64,000 nt of DNA from an uncultured Collinsella sp. (lineage in GTDB: Bacteria > Actinomycetota > Coriobacteriia > Coriobacteriales > Coriobacteriaceae): the NCBI GenBank assembly GCA_902493145.1, contig CABUOA010000008.1, forward strand, positions 13,203 to 77,202. Reading direction: 5' to 3'. The translations under genes and the position numbers were made by a program. Numbering within the stretch: the stretch's first letter is position 1; each line of letters starts with the position of its first letter. Positions 26,394-35,200 of this stretch are shown piece by piece. The notes below the pieces were generated by a model. That model saw only the letters and a list, made by a program, of their open reading frames with translations, ran no database searches and was not told where the DNA came from.

Positions 26394-28634
26394 CTAGTCA
26401 AACAGGCTCGGCATGTCGTTTTCCTTCATGAGGGCACCGGCAGAGGGGAGGCTCTGCGCGGTGAACTTCTCGGCCGAGACGCCGGCGCCAAGAATCTCCT
26501 CGGTCGTGCCGACGGTGGTGACCGAGCGGCCCTTCTTGGCCGTGAAAGCCTGGACGCCCTGCGTGTTGGTGGTCGTCTTGGTCTTGAGCAGCGACGTGTT
26601 GAAGTTCATCAGGCGGTAGTCGCTCGAGACCAGCGCGAGGTCGCGGTCTTCCTTGAGCACCTGGGCATACAGCAGCTTGCTGCCGCTGTAGATTGCGTTC
26701 TTCAGACGCTTGCGGTTGGTCTTGGTGACGTATCCGGCAAGTGCGACGCGGACCACGCGGCCGTTCTCAAAGACAAACAGCACGTCGGCCTTGTAATCCT
26801 CGGGGTCGATGACCCAGATGACGTTCTCGTCGGGTTCCATCTCAAGATCGGTGGGCAGGTACGAGCCCAGCTGTGCCGACTTGGTGTCCTCAAACGCCGT
26901 GACCTTGCACTTGTACACCTGGCTCTTGTTGGTAAAGACCAGCAGCTCGTGGGTGTTGGAGGACGGGAACTCGATAAAGGGTTTGTCGCCGTCCTTGTAC
27001 TTGAGCGTGGTCGCCTTCTTGAGCACGCGGTCCGTCATCTTCTTGAGGTAGCCATCGCGCGAGAGCATGATCGTAACCGGGTACTCCTCGACCTCGGGCT
27101 CCAAGCTTACCTCGATAACCTCATGGGGCTCGATCCTGCCCGTGCGGCGCGGCATCACGTACTTCTTGTTGACCGCGGCCAGCTCGTCGCTGATGACCTT
27201 CTTGATGTTCTCTTCGCTCGAAAGGATCTCCTCAAGCTCGGCAATCTCACCCTCGAGCTTAGCGATGTCCTTGGTGCGGTTGAGGATGTACTCCTCGTTG
27301 ATGTTGCGGAGCTTGAGCTCGGCGACAAACTCGGCCTGGGTCTCGTCGATGTCGAAACCCTTCATAAGGTTGGGCACGACCTCGGCCTCGAGTTTGGTGC
27401 CGCGGATGATGGCGATCGCCTTGTCGATGTCGAGCAGGATCGCCTCAAGGCCGTGCAGCAGGTGCAGGCGCTCGGACTTTTTGCCCAGGTCAAAGTTAAT
27501 GCGGCGACGCGTGGACTCAATACGCCACTTGACCCACTCGCGCAGGATCTGGCGCACGCCCATAACACGGGGATAGCCGTCGACGAGCACGTTGAAGTTG
27601 CACGAGAACGAATCCTGCAGCGTGGTCGAGCGATAGAGCTTGGCCATGAGCTTGTCGGGGTCGACGCCGCGCTTAAGGTCGATGGCGATGCGCAGACCCG
27701 AAAGGTCGGTCTCGTCGCGGATGTCGGCGATCTCCTTGACCTTGCCCTCCTTGGAGAGCTTGACGATGCGTTCGATGATGACATCGGTCTTGGTGGTGTA
27801 GGGGATCTCGTACACCTCGATGATGCGCTCTTCGGGAATCCAGCGCCAGCGGGAGCGAATCTGGAAGCTGCCAAGACCGGTCTCGATGATCTTCTCCATC
27901 TCCTCGCGGCGGTAGATAATCTCGCCGCCGGTCGAGAAATCGGGCATGGGCATGTACTCGAGCAGGTCGCAGTCGGGGTCCTTCAGGTAGTGCATCGTGG
28001 CGGTGCAGACCTCGTTGAGGTTGAAGCCGCAGATATCGGACGCCATAGCGACGCCGATGCCCTTGTTGGCCGAGACGAGGATGTTGGGGAACGTGGTGGG
28101 CAGCAGACGCGGCTCCTTCATGGCACCGTCGTAGCTGTCAACGAAGTCGACCGGGTCCTTGTCGATGTCTTTGAAGATCTCGGCGCTGATGGGGGAGAGC
28201 TTGGCCTCGGTATAACGCGAGGCGGCGTAGCTCAGGTCGCCCGAATAGTACTTGCCAAAGTTGCCCTTCGACTCCACGAAAGGAGCAAGCAGCGCCTCGT
28301 TGCCCGTGGCCAGGCGCACCATCGTCTCGTAGATGGCGGCGTCGCCGTGTGGGTTGAGCTTCATGGTCTGGCCCACGATGTTGGCGCTCTTTTGGCGCTC
28401 GCCCTTGAGCAGGCCCATCTTGTACATAGTGTAGAGCAGCTTGCGGTGCGAGGGCTTAAAGCCGTCGATCTCGGGGAATGCACGCGAGACGTTGACGCTC
28501 ATGGCGTAGGGCATGTAGTTGACCTCGAGCGTCTGCGTAATCGGCTGGTCGGTGACCTCGGAGTGCAGGCCGATGACGTTCTCGGCGTTGACCTGCTTTT
28601 TCTTGGGTTGGTTCTTCGTCTTCTTCTTTGCCAC
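26394..28634 (-). CDS. parC: Type IIA topoisomerase subunit A, topoisomerase IV-like
   Basis: A 746-residue DNA-breakage subunit. The catalytic Tyr is Y141 in AASRYTEAKLS, and the preceding VGQTMKLNPHGDAAIYETMV is the conserved winged-helix region. A long coiled-coil tower follows, then a C-terminal domain. That domain lacks a recognisable GyrA box (QRRGGKG type), which argues for decatenase (topoisomerase IV-like) rather than gyrase activity. It lies 45 bases downstream of the B subunit in one operon. The N-terminal Lys/Gln-rich 15 residues are an unusual extension. Confidence 0.85.
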   Translation of the reverse strand: MAKKKTKNQPKKKQVNAENVIGLHSEVTDQPITQTLEVNYMPYAMSVNVSRAFPEIDGFKPSHRKLLYTMYKMGLLKGERQKSANIVGQTMKLNPHGDAAIYETMVRLATGNEALLAPFVESKGNFGKYYSGDLSYAASRYTEAKLSPISAEIFKDIDKDPVDFVDSYDGAMKEPRLLPTTFPNILVSANKGIGVAMASDICGFNLNEVCTATMHYLKDPDCDLLEYMPMPDFSTGGEIIYRREEMEKIIETGLGSFQIRSRWRWIPEERIIEVYEIPYTTKTDVIIERIVKLSKEGKVKEIADIRDETDLSGLRIAIDLKRGVDPDKLMAKLYRSTTLQDSFSCNFNVLVDGYPRVMGVRQILREWVKWRIESTRRRINFDLGKKSERLHLLHGLEAILLDIDKAIAIIRGTKLEAEVVPNLMKGFDIDETQAEFVAELKLRNINEEYILNRTKDIAKLEGEIAELEEILSSEENIKKVISDELAAVNKKYVMPRRTGRIEPHEVIEVSLEPEVEEYPVTIMLSRDGYLKKMTDRVLKKATTLKYKDGDKPFIEFPSSNTHELLVFTNKSQVYKCKVTAFEDTKSAQLGSYLPTDLEMEPDENVIWVIDPEDYKADVLFVFENGRVVRVALAGYVTKTNRKRLKNAIYSGSKLLYAQVLKEDRDLALVSSDYRLMNFNTSLLKTKTTTNTQGVQAFTAKKGRSVTTVGTTEEILGAGVSAEKFTAQSLPSAGALMKENDMPSLFD

Positions 28635-28679
28635 GATTTCCTCTTGAACTTCTTATGGGCCATCGTTATCGATTTGCTG

Positions 28680-30677
28680 CTACTGCAGGTCCAGCTGGTC
28701 CAGGTATTCCTTGCCGTGCTCGGAGATGTGACGCTTGCGGCCCGTCTCGTCGTTGCCCAGCAACAGGTTGAACATGGTCTCCATCTTGGTGACGTCCTCG
28801 GGTTCTACCTTGATCAGGCGGCGCGTCTCGGGGTTCATGGTGGTGAGCCACATCATGTCCGGATCGTTCTCACCAAGACCCTTGGAGCGGTTGATCGAGC
28901 ACTTCTGGTCGCCAATCTCCTTGAGGATGCCGTTCTTCTCGAGCTCGGTGTAGGCAAAGTAGGTCTTCTCTTTGCAGTTGATCTCGTAGAGCGGCGACTC
29001 GGCGATATACACGTAGCCCTCGTCGATAAGCGTGGGCACCAGGCGATAGAGCATGGTGAGCACAAGCGTGCGGATGTGATAACCGTCGACGTCGGCGTCC
29101 GTACAGATAATGACCTTGTTCCAGTTGAGATTATCCAGGTCAAAAGCACCGAGGTTCTTGATGCGCTTGTCCTTGATCTCTACGCCGCAGCCCAGCACGC
29201 GCATGAGGTCCATGATGATGTCGGACTTAAAGATGCGCGGGTAGTCCTCCTTCAGGCAGTTGAGGATCTTACCGCGAACGGGCATAACGCCCTGGAACTC
29301 GGCATCGCGCGAGGTGCGGATGGCGCCTGCTGCCGAGTCGCCCTCTACGATGTAGATCTCGCGACGGTCCTTGTCTTTGGAGCGGCAGTCGATGAACTTC
29401 TGCACGCGGTTGGCCATGTCGGTCTTCTGTTGCAGATTGGTCTTGATGCTCTGGCGCGTCTTCTCGGCGTTCTCGCGCGAGCGCTTGTTGATGAGCACCT
29501 GCTCCATGATCTTGTTGGCGGCGTCTTTGTTCTCGATCAGATAGGTCGAGAGGCGCTCCTTAAAGAATGCCGTCATCGCCTGCTGGATAAAGCGGTTATT
29601 GATGGCCTTCTTAGTCTGGTTTTCGTAGGACGTCTGGGTGGAGAAGCAGTTGGTCACCAGCACCAGACAGTCCTGGACGTCCTGCCACTTAATGCCGCTC
29701 TCGTTTTTGTTGTACTTGCCCTGTTGCTTGATGTAGGCATCGATGGCGCTGGTCAGAGCACTACGGGCGGCCTTTTCGGGCGAACCGCCGTTCTCGAGCC
29801 ATGACGAGTTGTGGTAGTACTCCTGCATCATGAAGGTGCGCGAGAAGCACATGCACGCGGTGATCTTGACGTTGTAGTCGGGCAGGTCCTCGCGGTCGCG
29901 ACCGCGGCGGTCGGCCTCGATAAAGAAGGGCTCGGTGAGGTAGTCGGCACCGACCTTCTCGAGCACATAGTCCTCGATGCCCTTGGGGTAGCAAAAGTCC
30001 TCTTCGGAAAACTCGCCATCGTCGCCCTCGATGCGCAGGCGGAAGGTAACGTTGGCGTTGACCACGGCCTGGCGGCGCATGGTCTCGCGATACCAATCGT
30101 GGGGGATGCTGATGGAGGTGAAGACCTCAAGATCGGGGCGCCACTTGATGGTGGTGCCGGTGCGGTTCTCGTCGCTGGGCTCAATCTCGAGCGCCTTCTT
30201 TTTGGCGCCGACGACCTTACCCTTCTTAAAGTGCAGAGAGTATTTGTTACCGTCACGCCAAACCGTGACGTCCATGTACTCAGAAGCGTACTGGGTCGCG
30301 CAGGAGCCCAGGCCGTTGGTGCCGAGCGAGAAGTCGTAGTCGCCGCCCTGGTTGTTGTTGTATTTGCCGCCGGCGTAGAGCTCGCAAAAGACGAGTTCCC
30401 AGTTAAAGCGCTTCTCGGAAGGGTTCCAGTCGAGCGGGCAGCCGCGGCCGTTGTCCTCTACCTGGATAGAGCCATCGCGAAAGGCGGTGAGGGTGATGAG
30501 CTTGCCGTAGCCCTGGCGTGCTTCGTCAACGGCGTTGGACAGGATCTCGAAGGCGGCATGCGCGCAACCGTCGAGTCCGTCCGAGCCAAAGATGACGGCA
30601 GGGCGCAGACGTACGCGCTCCTCGTCCTTGAGCTGGCGGATACTGTCGTTACCATAGTTTGCGGTGTTTTTTGCCAT
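28680..30677 (-). CDS. parE: Type IIA topoisomerase subunit B, divergent ParE/GyrB type
   Basis: A 665-residue ATPase subunit of the same enzyme. The GHKL ATPase shows the Asn box (EILSNAVDEA), VEDNGRGCPLDW and a lid motif GTNGLGSCATQYAS in place of the usual GLHGVGASVVNALS. The TOPRIM domain has VEGDSAAG and CTDADVDGYHI, with acidic residues for metal intact. The altered lid and the long insertion near residues 190-280 mark it as a divergent branch, as found beside ordinary gyrase in several Firmicutes and actinomycetes. It starts the operon with parC. Substrate and drug sensitivity may differ from standard ParE. Confidence 0.85.
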   Translation of the reverse strand: MAKNTANYGNDSIRQLKDEERVRLRPAVIFGSDGLDGCAHAAFEILSNAVDEARQGYGKLITLTAFRDGSIQVEDNGRGCPLDWNPSEKRFNWELVFCELYAGGKYNNNQGGDYDFSLGTNGLGSCATQYASEYMDVTVWRDGNKYSLHFKKGKVVGAKKKALEIEPSDENRTGTTIKWRPDLEVFTSISIPHDWYRETMRRQAVVNANVTFRLRIEGDDGEFSEEDFCYPKGIEDYVLEKVGADYLTEPFFIEADRRGRDREDLPDYNVKITACMCFSRTFMMQEYYHNSSWLENGGSPEKAARSALTSAIDAYIKQQGKYNKNESGIKWQDVQDCLVLVTNCFSTQTSYENQTKKAINNRFIQQAMTAFFKERLSTYLIENKDAANKIMEQVLINKRSRENAEKTRQSIKTNLQQKTDMANRVQKFIDCRSKDKDRREIYIVEGDSAAGAIRTSRDAEFQGVMPVRGKILNCLKEDYPRIFKSDIIMDLMRVLGCGVEIKDKRIKNLGAFDLDNLNWNKVIICTDADVDGYHIRTLVLTMLYRLVPTLIDEGYVYIAESPLYEINCKEKTYFAYTELEKNGILKEIGDQKCSINRSKGLGENDPDMMWLTTMNPETRRLIKVEPEDVTKMETMFNLLLGNDETGRKRHISEHGKEYLDQLDLQ

Positions 30678-30772
30678 ACTCGCTCTCTCGGTGCTCCTTT
30701 TGCTGCGTTTAAGTCATATAGATAGTCAAGGTAGCATAGCCCAGGCCGTGGGCGATTCCACCTAACACGAAA

Positions 30773-30965
30773 TCCATCGAACAATCGTTCGGAGTTCGAT
30801 GGAGATTCGTTTACTCGGACAAAACCGAGTCGGTTCTGTCCGAGTAAGTTTGAAGGCGGCTGGAGGCGCCCTACCTTGTTTGCGGATGGATCGAATCGAA
30901 CATTGGGACAAGCGTCTCGTTTTATGGGCCACGGGCGTGCGTGTGCGAGTCCCTTTGGCCCATAA
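30773..30965. repeat. Three successive perfect hairpins in a divergent intergenic region
   Basis: No gene is seen in 30678-31109. It holds TCCATCGAAC/GTTCGATGGA (30773-30782 and 30794-30803), TTACTCGGACA/TGTCCGAGTAA (30811-30821 and 30837-30847) and TTATGGGCCA/TGGCCCATAA (30922-30931 and 30956-30965). They lie between the divergent topoisomerase operon and the lipoprotein gene. They could be parts of a structured leader RNA or repetitive palindromes. Confidence 0.6.
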
Positions 30966-31109
30966 GGAACGCTGGCGGGTCGTTATTTGGGCCGTGGGTC
31001 ACTTCGCCCGCGCCGTGTTTCGTCATACGCTCATAGTGGAAGCCGATGCCACGGGGTCGACTTGGGACTCGGGCAACGGATGAGCTGCAAGCCGAAAGGA
31101 GCGGTGAGG

Positions 31110-32126
31110 ATGATGAAGCCCATGACGAAGAAGCTGCTGTTAGGAATTCCCACCGTGACGCTTTCGGCCGTGCTGGCATGTACGGTGGCCGGCTGCGGCG
31201 GTAATGCGCCGAGTGGCTCGGGCGGGAGCGCACCTGTGCAGGAGAAGGCCGAGAAGCCCAAGGCCTATGAGTCGCAGACGGTCGAGGTGGCAGGCATTAC
31301 CTATGAGTCGGTGGCTCACGGTACGTTCTATCGCGGTGATGCCAAGAAGCAGGACGGCTTTTACCTGCACATCAAGATTACCAACAACAACACAAAGAAC
31401 AGGACGTTCAGTTCCTTTAACGTGCATGCTGCCCAAGGCGATCTTGAGGCAGGCGACCCGTTGTTTACTTCCGGCAAGGCGGCCGTGCTCGACTACGTTG
31501 CAAGCGAGGCTCCCGATGAGCTTCACGAGGGCATCGATCTTTCCAAGAGGCCAGATATCGGCCCGGGCGAGACCGTTGAGTACGTGTATTTCTGGGCCCC
31601 CAAGACAGCGTACTACGGGCCCATCACTGTCGAGTTCGTAGACGCTTACGCCCCCGCCAAGAATCATGAGGCCATGCACTTTGACACCACGGGATGCGAG
31701 ACCAAGGAGTTCAAGGCGGCCGGCGGCGTGGCCGATTCTGGTGACGCGGCCAATATGACCGGCATCGCTTGCGCATCGTACAGTATCGAGGCCGCCGATG
31801 GGTACACGCTGGATTCGTCCAACGAAGAGCACGAAAAGGCAAACTTCTTCCACGACGAGACTGGAGGACGCCTGAACATCAGCATCTTCCCGCGCTCGCC
31901 GGAGGAAGAGGTTGCAAGCCTAGAGCAGGTCTACGAAGGTAAGGAGACAACAACCGACCAGGTCGAGTACAACGGCATAACGTGGCTGCGCTTTACCGGT
32001 CCCGACAACGGCCATACACTGTTTGCGACGGCTCCCGCAACGGGTGAAACCGTCCGCGTGTCGATTGGCTGGAAGATCGATTGGGACGCCGCCGTGCCCA
32101 TGATGGAGGCGCTGAAGCTCAAGTAA
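31110..32126 (+). CDS. Secreted lipoprotein with a DUF4352/DUF5067-like domain
   Basis: A 338-residue lipoprotein. The signal peptide ends in a lipobox TVAGC (lipidated Cys29), followed by a flexible Gly/Ser/Ala linker. The first domain (about 55-215), with FYLHIKITNNNTKNRTF and GDLEAGDPLF, looks like the immunoglobulin-like DUF4352/DUF5067 group of surface lipoproteins. A second beta-rich domain fills the rest. The start at 31110 is 8 bases after AAAGGAG, with a second ATG directly adjacent. It stands alone with its own terminator. Ligand unknown. Confidence 0.8.
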   Translation: MMKPMTKKLLLGIPTVTLSAVLACTVAGCGGNAPSGSGGSAPVQEKAEKPKAYESQTVEVAGITYESVAHGTFYRGDAKKQDGFYLHIKITNNNTKNRTFSSFNVHAAQGDLEAGDPLFTSGKAAVLDYVASEAPDELHEGIDLSKRPDIGPGETVEYVYFWAPKTAYYGPITVEFVDAYAPAKNHEAMHFDTTGCETKEFKAAGGVADSGDAANMTGIACASYSIEAADGYTLDSSNEEHEKANFFHDETGGRLNISIFPRSPEEEVASLEQVYEGKETTTDQVEYNGITWLRFTGPDNGHTLFATAPATGETVRVSIGWKIDWDAAVPMMEALKLK

Positions 32127-32155
32127 CGCCGCGATTCTTACGTCAGGCGACTCAG

Positions 32156-32189
32156 GGCTGGCTCCGAGTTATCGGGGCCAGTCCTTTTT
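32156..32189 (+). terminator. Rho-independent terminator after the lipoprotein gene
   Basis: GGCTGGCTCCGA pairs (with G-U pairs) with TCGGGGCCAGTCC and runs into TTTTT. Confidence 0.75.
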
Positions 32190-32236
32190 GGTGCTCGATG
32201 AGCCGAGCCGGCGTCTCTCACAAAAATAACTAGGAG

Positions 32237-35200
32237 CTAGCGAGACTTATCCGAATTGACCTCATTGGCGGTGTCTTTTTCGAGCGCCGTGCGGCGGGCG
32301 CTGTAGGCGACGAGGCCGGCGCCTGCAGCGGCGAGTGCTGCAGCGGCTGCCGTAAGGGGAGCGTTGACATCGCCCGTGCCCGCAAGCGCGCCCGCTTTTC
32401 CGGAGCGCTTGTTATTGCCGTGGTCCTTGCCACTGCCGGAGCTGCTTCCGCCGGAGCCGCCGCCCTCGTCAGTACCGCCGCCACTCGAGCTACCATCGCC
32501 GTCTGCTGTCATCGGGGCGTCGTGAAGTCCTGTCGTATCCGCGCTGTCGCATACGCCGACCTGAACTTCTGAGCGTTCGCATGCCGCGTCGGGCACATGA
32601 AGCTCGTGCAGAACGGCACTCAGCGCCGAGTTTGCGCCCGGTCGGATCTCCTCGAGCGTTACGGGATCGAGCGCCACCAGATTACGCGCCTTCGCATACA
32701 GCGTGACGCGTTTGCCCACTTCGTCGCTCCAACTCTCGGGGATGGCGAAGCTCATGCGGAACTGTGCCGTGCAACCCGGTGCCAGCACGGCGTTGCCGTT
32801 GTCGGCTACCAGCGGGTGCGTTGCAAAACGTGCGCCCAGCGTCTCGAGCGCGTACTTTACGTGTGCAATGTCGTTGGCCGAAGCGTCTTCGGCAAGCTCT
32901 GGATCGTAGATCGAAGCCATGCGTGCGTTCGCTCCGAATCCGATGGATGCGCTGGAGAACGGCTGGCTGGAGCCCTCTCGGTACAGATCGATTGTGCCGG
33001 CAGTCAGCAAAGTGTTGCCGTCGTTTCGCACCGTGACCATGAAGGATTCGCCTGCTGCTCCGGGCACCACCGCGCCCGAGGTAGCGACCGCGCCCGTCGG
33101 AGTGGCACACGCCACCAGAGGCACTTCGATGCCGTGCAGCTCTGCCTCGCTCTTCTCCGCGCTCACAATGTGCGTGGCGAGCGCGGAGAGCATGCCTCCC
33201 GACGTCAAAAATGTCGTTATCTGATCGACGGGATGGTCCAGCTCGCACATCACGAACGGCTCCGTGAACAGATCGCCTGCCAAGGTGCTGGCGAAGATGC
33301 GGAAGTGCTTGCCCATTACTGCTACCGGGTTGCCTTCTTCGTCGTAGGTTTGCCCCACCTTGCCATCGGTGTTCTCTACATAGAGCGCGCACCTGCCGTT
33401 GTTGCTTACGCTAAACGATGCCGGGCCACAGCCTGCGGCACCCACGGGCTGCGTTGCAAATGCCGATGCGCCTCGCGTCCAAGTAATATGCTGCAGCTGC
33501 TCGTTGACGGTGGCCAAAAAGCCCGAATGTTGTGGCCACGGCACCGCATGGGGCACCGTGGCGTCTGGTGGCATAACGCCCCAGCCCGCAATGGACTGGC
33601 CGATCACGGCGTACGATGCGCAGCCGCAACCGTCTGCGGTCTCGTACGCAACGGGCACCACCATTTTGCCGTTGATATTCTCGGGCTCGCTCAGCTCGAT
33701 ACTCGACGGTGCCTGCGGAAAGCGAAGAACTTGGCGGAACGTCAGGCTGTCGCCCAAATCATCCGACCACAGGGTAAAGCATTCCAGCGCAACCTCGGCC
33801 TCGCTGCCGAGCGCCTTCTCTGCGGTGGTTCCGCGGCGGTGGAGGTAGGCACCCGACAGGCGCCCGTCGACCAGCGTCTTGCCTGCCGTGATGCGCGGGC
33901 ACTGCAGGCAATGGTAGCCATCCTCTTGCAGGCGGCCGCGCGAGATGCTGCGCCATGACGTATGCGACACCACGCGGATCTCGTCATTACTTATGCGCAG
34001 GCGCACAACGGACAGTATGCCGGCTGTGCTTGCCGTATCGAAAAGGGTGTTGTCGCCGGCGGGGCGCTCGCCCGAGACCAGCAGCACGTAGGCGTCCTGG
34101 TTTCCTCTTCCGTCCGTATATTCCACCACGTCGAAGTCGTAATCGAATATGCCGTCGCGCTCCACGTCGCCCTCGCCAAACCCAAGGGGAAAGTCCACGG
34201 GCGTGGGAGCGGACCACGTGCCGTTTGCCTTTGTGTGCACCACCAGGCGCGAGCGGCCATTGTCGCCGTAGCGCACCGAGGCGATACGGAACAGGCATTC
34301 TGCGCCGGCAATCATTGCCAGCTTCATGTGAGCTTCGCTGAGCACGCCGGAAAACAGCACACTGTCGCTCGATGGTTTGATACCGCCACGCTCGTCCTCC
34401 GATACACCAGCAGAATTGGCGTTGGGGTCCGCAACGGCGTTCGTCGCCTGCCCGATATAGGTGTACTCATACATTGGCGCGGCGTTTTCGTCGTTCTCTA
34501 TCAGTGCATGGACGAAATGCTCGATCTGTCCCGTGTCGTCGCTTTCTGCATCCGCCTCGAGCTCAATGTGCGTAACCGCTTGATCCCAATCGCGCACGAC
34601 AGGCGCGACGTTTACGGCAGTGGCCTTAACCTCGGCGCGTGCGAGCAGCTCGGCGTTGGTGACGATGGTGGCCGACGCGATAAATTGCGGCACGCCACCT
34701 GCCTCGGCGTTGCCGGCTGAGCCGAAGCGGGCATCCAGCGTATAAGGCGTATCTCCACCCAAGGCCAGCTCAGAGCGCTGGAGCACATACTGATCGCCAT
34801 TGTTCACTGACATATTCCACGAATCGAGGAGTGTGGGCCACGATCCCGACCAAGCTTTGGTGGTCCACTTGAACATGACGAACTGGAGTATCACATCGAC
34901 ATCGACGTCTGCACCTACGCGCAGTCGCGGAAGCTGGTGTCCATCCGCCTTCTCGTACCCAATGAACAACGTGAGGGACGCGGCGCCGCGCACGGCAGAC
35001 GAGGCGACGCCTGCAACGCCGGCGCCAAAGGTGACGGCAAGCCCGATCTGGATGGTGAATGAGCCCGAGGTGTTGGAATAGTCGAGCGATATGTTTTTGA
35101 AAAAAGCTGCGCCGCTACCGTGTGTGTGGGCGCCCACGGCGAGCGTCAGTTTTGCCAGCACCCAGGGGTTGACGTTTAGGAAAAACGGCACCGGTCCCAA

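Noticed and set aside
26379..29804. A 1141-codon open frame on the plus strand
   Set aside because: It is antisense to parC and parE, whose motifs are intact; the frame is open only because of the strong codon bias of the minus-strand genes.
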